From Prunella strophiata (Eukaryota; Chordata; Aves; Passeriformes; Prunellidae): a stretch of 64,000 nt of DNA. Made by a program: the position numbers and the translations under genes. Below are positions 17,001-29,490 of the stretch, piece by piece. Each line of letters starts with the position of its first letter. Positions within the stretch are counted from its first letter, which is position 1. The stretch spans positions 29,856,810 to 29,920,809 of the forward strand of contig JAZBQD010000017.1 of the NCBI GenBank assembly GCA_036583965.1, read 5' to 3'. The notes beneath the pieces were generated by a model. It was not told the origin of the DNA. It ran no database searches and saw nothing but the letters and a program-made list of their open reading frames with translations.

Positions 17001-20000
17001 TGAGGTGCTGGAGCATGCCCAGAGAAGGGCATCAAAGCTGGGGAAGGGTCTGGAGAGGAAGTCCAGTGAGGATGGCTGAGGGAGCTGGGGTTGTTCAGTC
17101 TGGAGAAAAGGAGGCACAGGGGTGACCTTATCACTCTCTCCAATTCCCTGACAAGAGGCTGTAGCCAGGTGAGGGTTGGCCTCTTCTCCCAGGTAACCAG
17201 AGACAGGATGAGAGGACACAGCTTCAAGCTGAACCAAGGGAATGTATTTTTTCATGGAAAACGTTGTTAAACATTGGAATGGATTGCCCAGGGTGATAGT
17301 GGAGTCAACATCCCTGGGGTTGTTCAGGAAACAGCTGGTCATGGAATTAAGTGCCATGGTCTAATTGACAATGTCGTGATTGGTCAAAGGTTGGACTTGA
17401 TAATCTTGGAGGTCTTTTCCAACATAAATGATTCTGAGATTCTGTGATTTTGTGGTGCATTTTTCTTTATGTTTCTCTTTGCCTGACTTAACTGTCCCCT
17501 AGTTTGGTAAGTTTTACGTGTTGTCTTTCTCTCATTCTTGCCTGTGTTTCCACCCCATTTTCCCTGCAATACTACCTGAAAGAGGGAGCACCCTTTTAAG
17601 AGGCTGAGCTCTGCAGTGCTGTGATTTCAATCCACAGCGTTTCATTTTTGTAGGTATGCACTGTTACTTCTCTTGACATCACCTAAAACAAACTGTTTTC
17701 AAAGCCAGACAGACTTTATGAATTTCTCCATGAGAATTTGATTAACTTTGAGTTTTCGTCACCTTCTTCTGTCACAAAATCACACATCAAAAACAAGGTA
17801 ACACATCAAAAACACAAGAAGCAAATAGCATTTTTCATTGAGTGGCATACCCTTTCATCCTTTTAGTGCTGAGGACTTAGGACTGAGTAGAAGACAGAAG
17901 GTCGATGTTTAGTGGCCTTAAAAATCCCAACCTGATGCTCCTGAAGGATCTTGCTCTATAGGAGATTTTTATATTACTGACAGCTAGCTTCTATCTCTGC
18001 TGCAGTAATGAAGTTTCATATTAGTTTTATATGGTCATCCTTGGAGTCATTTTGGCAAGCTCATATAGCTGCAAGGACCACTGGGCATTTTTTTTAATCT
18101 TCTTTATATCTTCATTTTTAGATCAGTATTCTGTTTAAGACTTCTGCTAGCACCCCCTTCTTTTTGCCATCAGTGGTTTGAGGTCAGGGGTAGAACTGAG
18201 AGTGAAAAGTAACAAGTGTGAGTGAGATGGTGTTATGACCCACCTCTGAGGAATGGTAACTGAGGTTCCTGTTAATAGATCCCTTGGGTGAATTGGAATG
18301 AAATAACTCTGGATGACTGGTGTGTATATATCAGCCAGGTTTATTTCAAAACAATTTAATTGCAGTGGAAAGGAGGTATGTGGCTCTTCTGATTCTTTCC
18401 TATAAATGTATAAAAATCTCATGAAGAAAATATGTAAAAAAAAGAAAGAGAAAAAGAGGAGGAAGGGATAAAAGGAAGGAAATAGATAGTGAAGAGGAAT
18501 AAGACCACCTCTGATGGATCCAGTGATGATTCTTGCAATTTTGATGATCACTGCAATTTTGATGTCCATGATAGGAATGATGGTTGCAGTCTTTATTCAT
18601 TGAGGGTAGGGGCCTGCAAAACAAAGAGTGTGCTGGGTTATATGCATTTAAATTGGCATGGAAACACCTAGATCTCTTCCGAGGGTGGGAATTTTTTGTG
18701 TCTGATGCAACAGTACAAGGCATGTGCAGTCTTCTCATGGAGAGTTTCTGGTAAGAGTTGAGGTGCTTTGCAGTTGTTTGTGGTCCACAGCCCCCTGTAG
18801 AGATATGGCCACTGTTTGACCCTGCTTCTTGTGACTGTGCATCTCTGTCTTATGGTGAGGGAAGCTGGCATGGAGAAAGCATTACCCTGCCTCCACAGAA
18901 TCTGCTACTTACTGGCCACTTCCCCTTAGTTGGATTGAGCACAACTTAAGACCTTATATTCTCAATTGTCCTAGATGCAGTCATCCATGGAGTTTCCTAC
19001 ACAAAAGTCAGTTTTCCACAGATGGTAGTTTATCTGAAGATAAGAATTTGTGATATTTTCTAAACCAGCTCTTCAGTGTTAGTTTCAGTTTTTGAATCTC
19101 TCTTGCTTGACAATATTAGCTAAAAGTTTGGTATGTTCAGTGCCTTTTCTTAAGTAGAAAACAGATACGGTTCTAGGACAGTGAGGAAGTACCTTGACAG
19201 AAATGGGGCAAGTTTGCATTTAATCTGCAGTAAGGCTGGTTGTAAGAGTGTAGTGTGGTAGTAATGAAGGGAGAGCAAGCAGTGCATTAATGAACTGGTA
19301 CTTTCAACTTAGTTTTGCACAGACCAGCCTTTGAGAAAAGTCATCTCGGTTTGTGCAAAGGCTTCGACCACAGTTTTCCTGGTTTCTGCAGTTGACTGTT
19401 TTTAGAGTTTAGACATTATTCTTCTTCTACTATTGGCATTACTTTGAGGAGCTGTCTTCTGCCAGAAGCTACTTCTTTATGTATCTGGTAGGCAGCTGTG
19501 ATACATCACCTCTTAATTTTCTCTTTGAAAAGTTAATAGTTTGGCTTCCCAAGTCTCTACAATATGATGTCTTTTCAAAACTTGAAGTAATTATTTTTTT
19601 CTCCTTAATCCTGTCCAGAATTTTAGCATCCATTTAGTTGTTTTATTACTAGAACCAAATTGAGTTCTGTGGTAACCATGTTCTTCACATCACAGAGGAA
19701 ATACCATCTGTTCCCCTGTTTAGAGAACCAGGGGATTGTTAAACATCTTGCTAGTCTCATTTCAGTGCATTAAAATAGGGAATTCCTAGTGATCCTAGGA
19801 TCACTAGGATCCTCTCATTTGAAATGAGAGGCCTTTAAACTAATATGACATGAAAGGAAACCACTTTAATACTGATCCCACTTCTCTAGGTTCTCCTGCT
19901 ATGAAATGAAATTTTATCTGTCATTATGCTCTTTTGTCTTTGCATTGATTGCATTCGTTGAAATAACTGTTTTATAGTGTCAGAGATGTGATGGTTGTAA

Positions 20001-22441
20001 CGCTGATACTAACTTAAAACTAAACTTCTGTGTCATTGTAGTTAGTGTCACATGACAGATAGAGCAAGATGAACACTGTTTGCTTTTGTCTAGGTACTGA
20101 CTTCAGTATAGACAGTTTACCTCTCCCTCGTAAAGAATATCATGACTGGGCCCTTTTCCATGAAGAGTCACCGAAAAACAACTACAAACTCTTCCACGAA
20201 GCATCCATCACCTTATTCAACCACACTGCAACATTTAGCCGCCACTCTCACCTGCCACTGACCACTCAGTATCTTGAAGGTGTAGAGGTCCTGAAGTCGT
20301 TGAGGTTCATGATCCCACTGCAGATGAAAAACAGCCTGAGGAAAAGGCTTGCACCGCTTGTGTATGTACAGTCTGACTGCAACCCTCCTTCTGACCGGGA
20401 CAGCTATGTGCGTGAGCTGATGTGCCACATTGAAGTAGACTCTTATGGGGAATGTTTGCATAATAGAGACCTTCCTCAGCATCTCAGAAATCCAGCTGCC
20501 ATGGATGATGGAAACTTTTTAAAAATACTGGCACAGTACAAGTTCATTCTTGCTTTTGAAAATGCTATCTGTGAAGATTACATCACTGAAAAACTCTGGC
20601 GGCCACTGAAGTTGGGAGTGGTGCCAGTGTACTTTGGGTCTCCCAGCATTGTAGACTGGCTTCCTAGTAACAAGAGTGCAATCCTGGTATCCAGTTTTTC
20701 ACACCCTCGGGATCTTGCCCGCTATATCAAAACACTGGATACAAATGATGAAGAATATGAGTCCTATCTACAATGGAAACTGAAAGGGGACATTTCCAAC
20801 CCAAGACTGCTTAAAACAATGAAGGAACGAAAGTGGGGAGTGCAAGATATCACCCAGGATAATTACATTGACACCTTTGAGTGCATGGTTTGTAACAGAG
20901 TGTGGGAAAACATCAGACGGAAAGAAAAGGTATGTGTGAGTTTGTGTTTGTCTCTCAGGCTTTAAAATTACACTAGGGTCAGGTTTGTTCCAGGAAGTTT
21001 GGTTACCAGATTTCTGGCTAGCTGATGGCCATGGTATTCCAGTGCCATTGAGTTGTGCATCTTCATGTAAGCAGGTGTTGGCAGAAGGTGCAGGTGCACA
21101 ACCAGAACATGTGTTCCTCACAGTGCTGCAGTGCAGTGTGTGAACACATGATGTTGACCACTGAGCTGATGGTCATTTTCAGCTAAAGGCTTGAGTTGTT
21201 CAGGGAGGAGATTTTTTTCATGTTGCAGAAACATGTTGACCTGTTTCAGATGACTTGGAGCATTTGGAAAGAGGTTGCCAAGAAAGGTTGTGGGATCTCT
21301 GTCCTTGGACATGTTTTAAGACTAAACTCAATTTTGCCTTAGGCAATTATATATGATTATACCTGTTTGGAAGAGGGAACTGAACTAGAGATCCCTGTCT
21401 TCTGATCTGTCTTAAGCACTCTGTGACTGTCAGGTTCTATATACGTATGGGTACATTCACATACCATTGTCTGTGGCCACTGTTTGGTGGCCACATTTGG
21501 TGACTAAACACTGAAACAATTTTTAAGTCAGTTTGTGTGTTTGTGAGAAGCTGTGTTTTAGCTGGTCATCATCTGAGCAATACACTAAATGGTCAGCCAG
21601 TAGAAGGGAGATGGAGAAAACTTTTGAAGTTTTTAAGGTGAGCTGAAGTGATGAAAATTACAAACTGGCTAGAATTACACTTAATCAGACTTTGCTGTTT
21701 GAGTCTGGTGCAAATCTGGACATATGTTCTCTCTTTGAGTTAGGAATGTAGCCATAGAAAGGTAGAGAATAGATAGATACAGATATTCCTTCCCCATGCT
21801 TTTGTGGCTCTCTAGTCAAGAAAATTATGAAGACCAGTTTACTTTCCTGGCCAGATTCATGGCTTGATTTTTTTCCCCTTAGAAAAAGAATCTAAAAGTG
21901 TGTGCATATTTAAGATGAAATAAAAACAGAATATAATGATGAAAATATAACTCCTTGTCTTGTAATTTCATTTTGTATGGGCTGCTGCTGCTCATTTGCA
22001 GCCAAACCTTATCTGAGACTCAGATGCATGACTCGTCGGCATGACTGATCTTGTCCCAGACACTTAGGGGTGGCCTTCCACAGGGACATGGGTAGAGCCT
22101 GCAGTGGGAAGAAAAGTGTAACTGACGTGATTTGATAGTTTACTAATGGCATAGCACTTTTCTTCTCTGTTTGCCTGGGTCCCTGAGTAACCCCTTTTAT
22201 TTGTCTTTGTTGCCAGGGATGGCTGCCCCAGAGGTGGGAGGCTCAGGTTAATCATCTGAGCTGCCCCAAACCAGAGGCATTCTGGTTCTCATCGTCAAAC
22301 CCTGGCTGGATTTCTCTGCAAAAGATGTGGATACCAAGCTTTGAGCAATCCAAGAAAGAAGCCTGGGCACTGAGGCACCTGGTGGAAAGGAACAAGAATT
22401 TTACAGCTGAAGAATTTTGGATGCTTGTATTCAAAGAATAA
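13640..22441 (+). CDS. FUT10: Alpha-1,3-fucosyltransferase 10 / protein O-fucosyltransferase 3 (gene span, four coding exons)
   Basis: The coding exons are 13640-13720, 14461-14740, 20094-20929 and 22217-22441, together 1422 nt and 473 residues; human FUT10 has 479. The protein is a type II membrane enzyme: a short basic N-tail (MIRMRRK), a membrane anchor at about residues 8-27, a stem, then a GT10 catalytic domain from about residue 75. Visible landmarks are [12 protein letters not shown] (79-90), [19 protein letters not shown] (211-229), the family signature [13 protein letters not shown] (275-287) and [15 protein letters not shown] (297-311). N-glycosylation sequons lie at N105, N163 and N313. 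FUT10 and FUT11 are reported to O-fucosylate EMI domains, and FUT10 has been renamed POFUT3. The start was chosen because [16 protein letters not shown] aligns with human MVRIQRRKLLASCLCV. Confidence 0.96.
14048..14086. repeat. Poly-A tract (39 bp) in FUT10 intron 1
   Basis: An uninterrupted run of 39 A, followed by CTAAATT and a further run of 10 A. The rest of the intron between 13721 and 14460 is unremarkable. Confidence 0.95.
14461..14740 (+). CDS. FUT10: FUT10 coding exon 2 (stem and start of catalytic domain)
   Basis: This 280-nt exon begins [12 protein letters not shown] after the acceptor CCCTGAAG. It ends AFLFY plus one base of Gly before [20 protein letters not shown] and CFFTINKTY match human almost exactly. 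The stem part (about residues 28-75) is the least conserved. Confidence 0.95.
16945..17456 (+). mobile_element. CR1 LINE 3' fragment in FUT10 intron 2
   Basis: The order is TGTCCAGTTTTGGGCCCCTT, GACATTGAGGTGCTGGAGCA, GGTTGTTCAGTCTGGAGAAA, GGTGACCTTATCACTCTC, TTGGAATGGATTGCCCAGGG, GGTCTTTTCCAACATAAATG, and a tail GATTCTGAGATTCTGTGATT. This is a 3' end with the CR1 octamer repeats, in sense with FUT10. Confidence 0.95.
18525..18560. repeat. 18-bp direct repeat, two copies
   Basis: The unit is GATGATNNNTGCAATTTT, with two to three differences between copies. It is a short local duplication. Confidence 0.75.
19784..19831. repeat. Two adjacent perfect palindromes
   Basis: Positions 19784-19809 form a 26-bp palindrome with no spacer, centred in CCTAGG (arm TCCTAGTGATCCT). 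Positions 19811-19831 have arms CCTCTCATTT and AAATGAGAGG around one G. Both could form hairpins back to back. Confidence 0.95.
20094..20929 (+). CDS. FUT10: FUT10 coding exon 3 (main catalytic exon)
   Basis: This 836-nt exon starts after TTTGTCTAG, completing the split Gly, then [13 protein letters not shown]. It ends ENIRRKEK before GTATGT. It holds most of the GT10 fold, including [13 protein letters not shown] and the C-rich end [10 protein letters not shown]. Reading through the donor gives only 11 more codons. Confidence 0.97.
21190..21428 (+). mobile_element. Degraded CR1 3' fragment in FUT10 intron 3
   Basis: GGTTGTGGGATCTCTGTCCTTGGACAT matches the CR1 block near the 3' end, and CTAGAGATCCCTGTCTTCTG with CTCTGTGACTGT resembles the terminal part. 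The rest is strongly diverged, so boundaries are approximate. The remainder of intron 3 (20930-22216) shows nothing else. Confidence 0.6.
22217..22441 (+). CDS. FUT10: FUT10 coding exon 4 (C-terminus and stop)
   Basis: This 225-nt exon follows the acceptor TTGTTGCCAG. It encodes [19 protein letters not shown] and ends [13 protein letters not shown] before TAA; human ends SSQEFWGLVFKD. Conserved [13 protein letters not shown] confirms the family. It is not obvious from open frames alone because it is short and has no ATG start. Confidence 0.95.
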   Translation, partial: GWLPQRWEAQVNHLSCPKPEAFWFSSSNPGWISLQKMWIPSFEQSKKEAWALRHLVERNKNFTAEEFWMLVFKE

Positions 22442-22442
22442 A
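22437..22442 (+). terminator. FUT10: AATAAA overlapping the FUT10 stop codon
   Basis: The hexamer is formed by the last codon GAA, the TAA stop and the next base. A second AATAAA at 23389-23394 would give a 3' untranslated region of about 950 nt and is the more likely cleavage signal. Confidence 0.4.
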
Positions 22443-24264
22443 CACAACAGACTTGTAATACAGAGTGAGCGCCTCAGAGGAGTTCTGTGGAATTTTCTTT
22501 TGCAGGTGACCTTATCATTTAGGATTAGTAGCCATGGGAAGTAGACCCGTGAAACTGAATTTAGTATGTTCAATGCTCAAGGGGCACTGAGAAATGCTAA
22601 ACAGTCAAATCATTCTGCCAGGTAATATATGCACATATATATGCATATATTTATGTTTAGAATGATATATTAATTGTCATTTGTTCAAATGTTTGAACAT
22701 TAAGGTCCTGGTTGTCAGGATTCTCAAAGCCCAGGTTTAAGCACACAGCTAATTACCCTGAAGCAGATGGCTCTCCCTCCATCTTTAGATACATACCTGC
22801 TTGGTCTCAAGACCCCTTTTTCCAGGGCCCTCCTTTGCTCTTTTGATAGCCACAAGGTGCAGAGCAGCTGACACCATTGCACAGGTACAGCTTCTGTGAT
22901 GCTTTGGAGGTGGACTAAAACCTTGGGACTGTGTCCCTGGCTAGCTGTTTATTATCAAATTTCCTGGCATCAGCAGATTTAAGCAGGGACTTGCCGGGCT
23001 TTGTGTCCTGACACTGAGTGCCAGTGTAACGTACATTAGTGGTTGGCACGAGGAAGCACCATCTGTTAGTGTCCAGGGACAGATTGAAGGAAAACGTGCT
23101 GGCTCAGATTTACCCACCATCTTTTGCTAAAAATAAGCAGAGCACATGAGTATCTCTACTCCCCAGAAATAGGGTTGGCTTCGATCTGACTTATCTTCTT
23201 GCCTTTCTGATTATGTATTTGTATTCTGATGGTAGTATTTGTATCATGTATAAACATGAAATTATATGATTAAAAGGGCAGGGATAATACTGAGTCCGTT
23301 GGTGCTGAAGTCTTCAGTAGGCCCAAGGAGAAATAGGCAGCCTTCCTGTTTTAACACACAAAACCTCAAATTACTTGAACTGTCGAAGAATAAAACTTGG
23401 TGATCTTAGTCATCAGTTGCCAAAAGACACACCTTTGCCTGGTATTTAGACTGTTTCAGTTTTCTTTCCAAGTTCTTTCAACCTCAGTCTGTGGAGGAGT
23501 CAATTTTCACAGGATCTGCAAAATGGCAGTAACTGTGTGAAGCCATTCAGATGAGTGACACTCATTCATACACATGCCCATGTATGATGACACAAGCCAA
23601 TGGAATTACTAATCCAGGGTTCTTCACATTGCTGAAAAGGCAGATTTTCACCTGTGTGAAATTTCCATGGAATTGTTCGTTGCACCAGGTTATTTTAAAA
23701 TTTCTTTCAAACACACTTCTGTTTTATGAAGGGGTAACCATATAGTGGCAGTGGAGAAGGATGTGAATAGCATTTACACCAAGAAATTCAGCTGCAAAAT
23801 TTGCTTACATTGGAAAAGTTTCCTCACCAGAAATTCCTCAACAAATAGCTGGTGAAATTTTAATTACTTTTAAATCTGTCAAAGGAAAGATGAGTTTTGT
23901 CACCATGAACAACAGAGTATTGGTCGTTAGTTGTTTCTATGAGAATATATTTAGTTTTGATGAAGCAAAATATTCCCACTGAAATTTCTCACCACTAGTG
24001 TTTTGCTAGTGTGACACACAGCATCTGTTGGGCATATCATAAACACTTTCCCCAGGGGTCTGCAGTGCAAATGATGACTAAGCTCTGCAAATGAAGTTCT
24101 TCAGGAAAGTGACATTGACTAAAGTGGCTTACAGGGTTCCCTAGATCAGGGCTGAAAGCTGGACATAAACCCCAAAACATTTACAAGGGGAGCTGCTGAA
24201 TGCCTATCTGTTGCTGTGAAAGTCTGTTTCACTTCCCAGGATGATACAGAAACATGAAGGACTA

Positions 24265-24343
24265 CTTTTTTTTGTTACTATTTTGTTTTGGTTTTTTTTG
24301 TTTGTTTTGTTTTTTCGTTTTGTTTGGTTATGTTTTGTTTTGT
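24265..24343. repeat. T/G-rich simple repeat (TTTTG-like)
   Basis: Irregular TTTTG/TTTG units over about 80 bp, with a few interruptions. Confidence 0.9.
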
Positions 24344-25135
24344 AGTGTTCTGCTGTCCCCTTGGCCAAAAATCTCAAGGCATGTTGTTTAAAGATCCTAG
24401 GAACTGCACAATTGGATTTTTTTTCTTTGTTTTCACGGTGGAATCTATAAGATCCTGACCATCATGAGCAGTCTGGTAGATAGATATTATCCAAAGATAT
24501 AAGACATATTTATCTCAATTTTTAGTGTTTTATTATCCTTCATTTTAATTTGGTGGAAAGATAACAGCCCACATTGTGATATTTCAAGTGGTCAGCAGCC
24601 TGTGTTTCAGAAAAGGTACCATGTTCATCCACTGCTGTACACAGTAGAAAGATGAGTCTCCAGAGCAGTTGACTAGAGGTGTACTGTGGTTTAATTGTCA
24701 GTTCTCTCAGAGTACATTCTTTTTACAGGGCAAACTCTTGGGTCCCACAAGCTAGTTCAGAGCATTTGGCCTCTTCATTTTTTAATCACCTTCTAGAATC
24801 TTTTTTCTTGTGCTGGGTGGAGGATTTGTGAACATCACTCTGGGAGATTTATGGCAAGAATTTGTGCAGACTTATCAAGTGCAAGAAAGACTGACCATCA
24901 TGAATTCTAGGTTGATCTCTTCTGTCCCTCTACTGCTCTGAGAAGGAATGAGCAGAATTTTTTATTTAGCAGATCTGCTAGCTTTCCTGCCATGTACAGG
25001 TGTGTAATTCTAGCCAACAGAGTGATGCAGTTTGTTTGACAGACAGATGGTACAGTCCTTTCTTTTTTTGGTTTCTTTTTGCCCTAGAAAGACAATAGCA
25101 GAATAGTTGAGAAAAGCTGTACTTCCATAAACAAG

Positions 25136-25171
25136 AGCTGATTCTGTATGAACAGCTGGTTCTGTATGAAG
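25136..25171. repeat. 18-bp direct repeat, two copies
   Basis: The unit is AGCTGRTTCTGTATGAAS; the two copies differ at two positions. Confidence 0.9.
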
Positions 25172-28100
25172 TGCATGCTTCCCAACCTCTTACATGGTGG
25201 TAACAAGATGTTCTGATTTCCTCTGGTGGGGCATATTGACATGACAGACAGTTCCTACTGTGCATTTATTCCACTGAACCTATACCTGTCAGCTATCCCT
25301 GGAGTCATAATTATTTGTGGCCTCTAAGGCCACAGTGACCTTTGCATTTGAAGTACAAAACTTCAGAAGATGCCTGCATTCAACTTGGAGGTGTATCAGA
25401 AATCTGCAGCATCTCCCTGGTGGGACTGGGAAAGTGTGGGGAAGGAGGTGACCCTGGATGTCAGCCTTAGAGATGGTCCTTCTCCTTTTACCTGAGGAAA
25501 ATTAGGACAGGGGCACAGACAACTAAGAATCAAGATTTCTTTTAACCTTCCTACTACTGTCTCTTGTCCTCTCTACATCCAGCCTCAGCCTTTTTACCAG
25601 CTCCCTCTGATACACCTGTACCAGCTGTCCTTGGGACATCTGGTGTGTAAGGAAGCAAAATGCAAGTTTTTTCACTGCAAACATTAGCTCACATTTCTCC
25701 ATTTTCACTGTGTTGGAGGCCTGAACTTCAAGCTTGTCTTTCTTGGGTTTTGTCTGCCTGTGCTTGAGGCAAGCTCTGGGTTAGTGCAGTGGTATCTGGA
25801 ATCAAGCTGCAGGGAAACAGCTAAGGTGAGCATGAAAAGGAGCTGGGAGAAGCCTCACATGGGCCCTCCCCTGACATACCTTTTGAGGTCCCAAGTCCCT
25901 GTCTGGGCTGTGCTGTGCCATGCCTGTATCTGTTCCCAGTTCTTCTATCTCAATCTTCATCTGTTTCATTCCTGCAGACCTGCTGGGCGGTTGCTGGGCT
26001 GTCACTGACCCTGCCCTCCACCACACCCCTGCCCTGTGTGTCCTGCCTGTGGTGCACCTCAGTGGAGATACTGCCCATTTGACTCCACTCCCAGTGGATT
26101 TTTTGTACCCCAGCACAGGGCCCTTCCAGAAGCTGCAGCTAGTGGGGAATGTCACTTGGAACACCTGGCCCTGCCATCGTGAAGCTTCCTCCGATTTCCT
26201 AAGAGTTGCTTCACCTCTTGTTGAGGTTGTCTGCAGCAGATGCCCCCATGCTACCCCTTGTGTTTGGCAACCCCCTGGCCATTTTCCATGAGCCCTTAAC
26301 AGTGCCCTGTCTCTTGGCAGAGTGCTGTGCAGCTGGGTTGCTCATTGCCTACAGTGCTCTGCCTCCTCCATGCCCTCTGGCAGCACTCCAGTGATGGGGC
26401 TCTTTTGCCACATTGCTTTGATCCCAAGTATGCACAGAATTGAAGTTTAAAATTTCTTTCCTCCTCTGAACTCTGATCACTTGACCTGCTTTTCTTGCTT
26501 TTTTTATTGGTTCAAATTTGCATATTTGTTAGCTATTCAAAAATCTCCTTAACATTGATGCTAGCCAACACTTTGGAGGGGCCTAGTGGAGTGGGGGTGT
26601 TAACACAGCAGATCATATGAGATTGGTGTGCTTGGAATACGTTAAAGGCACAATGGAGTATTTGCCCTAGAAAATGAACAGCAAGCTGAAGACTGAAGAA
26701 GTAATTAAAAAACATGAGGAGGACTTTAACTGTGTTCATTTCAGTGCAAGACAAACCTTGATCCTATGCTGTGGGTGCACAACTGTGCATTGTGTTCTTC
26801 AGAGGTCAAATCCCAGCTTTTCTCCCTCATGCAGCATTTACAGAGAAACAAAGCTGAATGCTTGCTTGTGGCAGACATTAAAGAAAAGCAAAGATCTCGA
26901 TGTTGGTAGTGCACATTTGCAGAGCACGTGATGCTGTGTTTTGTCAGCAGCACGGCGTCAGCCTGACATGAAATACAATGAGGGTGGCTGTGTGCTTCTG
27001 TAGAAAAGTGTGTCGCTGCTGTGTATGCATGAGGTGACAGTGGGGAGGTCTCACATGACTGACACTGTGGTGCCGTGCTGCACAACTCTGTGGGGACTGT
27101 TCACAAACCAGACCAGGGTTAAAGCCAGGCTCTGTAATTAATGCAAAGAGAGACCTTGTGAACTACCCTTCTCAGGTGTGCTTCCTGCAGAGCACAAGGG
27201 ATGGAAGGCTGACTAGGGTGGAGTGGTGTGGACATATGCTGCTGTGTCCTGCTGGCTGACATTCCCCCTAAGTGTTTTTAAACCACAGGTATTGAAGCCT
27301 CATGTGCAGACCTTGTTTTTAGTTAGTTTTCTAAACTCAGGGTTAATGAATCAATTATTAAAAACCTGCAGGCATTTGCTGATGTCTTTACTCTCTGGCC
27401 TTGGAAGAAGATAGGGTGTAGAGACATTATTTTGCATCTGATCAATCAAATGTCTTGAAATCAATCTTGTTTAATATATGCACATATATTCTGCAGGAAA
27501 AAACTGACCTGAAGATTGCTTAAGGTTGCAAGGCAAAGTAGAATTGAAAACATTTGTGTAACTGGTCTTCTTAAACCCAGGATTTTTCTCCTGAAACATT
27601 AAGTTAGGGCACCATCAAGTCCATGGAACCTAGTTCATTTTGCTTTCCCAATTCCATACCAAAACTAAACAAAACACACCAAGTTAACCTATTACTTTCT
27701 CCTTCAACTTCATTTGCTCTCCATGCCAAACCTGGAGTGAAGTGAGAGTCTGGGAAAAGTGCAATCAAAAGAGACTTAGCCAGCAGTTTTAGCCTTCGGC
27801 TCAGGTGTGGGGCAAGAGTCTGGGAAGAGCCTGAATGTTCCTTTCTGATGGTTTTCAACAGAAAATAACCTTTCTGTGCTGTGGGTCTCCTGGGTATACA
27901 GAAATGTGGTTGCGTGGCTCCCTGGCCTGGGAGGAGTGAGTGGGGCAGTAGGCTGAGAGGACTGAAACATGTTGCAATCAGCATGTTTGGGAAAGCCTAA
28001 GGAAAGCCATTTGTGTTTGATGGTTTTTGTTGCAAGCTCCAGGAGAGCTTGGAAGCTTTGTCAGTCTCCTTTTCAATGCTGTATGTTGTCAGCAGAGAAG

Positions 28101-29079
28101 CCATCTCCTTCTGGCCCACTAGCACGTGTCTGCTGGATGGTGGGATGTCCTCAGGCTTCCAGTGGATACTGGCTGTGGGAGTCCTTGGAGCAGGGCTGGA
28201 TCTGCAGCAGCTTGAGATGCAGCAGCTGGAGAGACATTGCATCAGTTATTACTGATAACTGTTCATGAGTCATGAGGTTTGGAAGGTAATTGTATGTTTT
28301 TTTCCCTTTTGTTGGCAGCCTTTCTAAATATTTTGCTGTGCTGAATGCACATTTAGGCATTCTGGGCATTTCTTCAGCCTGGGTAGGCCTCAAAAGACAT
28401 TTTTTTTTTAATATGGATGAGACTGAACTCAGTAAGAGTCCAGTAAGGTGTGTTGAGAAAGACAGTGTGCAAACTGTATGCAAAAACTGTGATGGAATCA
28501 AGAGTCCTGGCAGTCACAGGCTCGCTATAGATTTGTTATCCCCAGAATCATGTATGCCTTTAGTAACTACACCACAAAACTCTCACTTTGCATAAATTAA
28601 ACTTTCCATGCAATGTAAATTATTAATGCACTAAAATGTGCTGCTAACAGTTGTTTGCATTTGAAGCTATTACTCCCTGTTCCTGACATACACATTTGGT
28701 TATTTACCATTTTCCCAGAGTCAGCAAAAATACATCCTTTCTCTCCATGCCATGTGTTTTGTACAAAGACCACAGAAACCCAAGATGATTAATTCTGGGG
28801 GTGAGAGCAGTACACACAAAACCCCAGTGATAATGGAATTAGATTTAGACTCTAGGACCCTCCATTGCCCCAAAATACTTAATCATAGAATTAAATAAAT
28901 TTTTTTCTCCTGTCTGAGAGGTCAGAATTGGACTGTCTGGTCTGATGACTGAAATGAAAGCACACAGTCAAAGTGTGGCCAGGAATCCAGGCAGTAGGCA
29001 ACGGCCACAGGGACATCTTGACTGTCACTGTTGGTTTTGAGTGACTCACAGGGTGGTGTGACAGAGGGACTGCACTTCT

Positions 29080-29490
29080 GCAGAATCACAGAACCAATAA
29101 GTTCCAGCCAATAAATTGAGAAAGATCTCTTGAGTTCATGAAGTCCGACTGTGACTGAGTGCCACTCTGTCAACCACACCATGGCACCAAGTGCTATGTC
29201 CAGTCTTTCCTTAAACACCTTCAGGCATGATAACTCCACTACCTCCCTGGGCAGTGCATTCCAATATCTATTCACCCTTCCTGTGAAGAAATTCCTCCTA
29301 ATCTTCAATCTGAACCTCTTCTGGTGCAGTTTGAGGCTGTGTCTTCAAACCTTTGTTTTGTTGAACAGCCTTGCTGGGGGCCAAAGAAAAGTGAGTCTCT
29401 GCCCCCTTGCTGTGGAGCATTTTAATTGACAGTCCCTGCTCCTCGCCCTTCCTCAGCCTCCTGCAGAAGACCAATGTGTCCAACAGGGTG
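29080..29490 (-). mobile_element. CR1 LINE 3' fragment
   Basis: In minus orientation: AATCACAGAACCAATAAG at the 3' end, ACCATGGCACCAAGTGCTATG, CCTCCCTGGGCAGTGCATTCC, AGAAATTCCTCCTAATCTTC and GACAGTCCCTGCTCCTC. These are the usual CR1 3' blocks in reverse. Confidence 0.92.

Larger units (their letters stand above)
14741..20093. other. FUT10: FUT10 intron 2
   Basis: A 5.35-kb intron. Recognised contents are the CR1 at 16945-17456, a two-copy 18-bp tandem at 18525-18560, and the palindrome pair at 19784-19831. No further exon was found. Confidence 0.85.
22443..29079. other. FUT10 3' flank and intergenic sequence
   Basis: The first kilobase or so is probably FUT10 3' untranslated region. Beyond it I recognise only a T/G-rich simple stretch at 24265-24343 and an 18-bp two-copy tandem at 25136-25171. 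No coding exon, tRNA or transposon was recognised. Confidence 0.55.
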
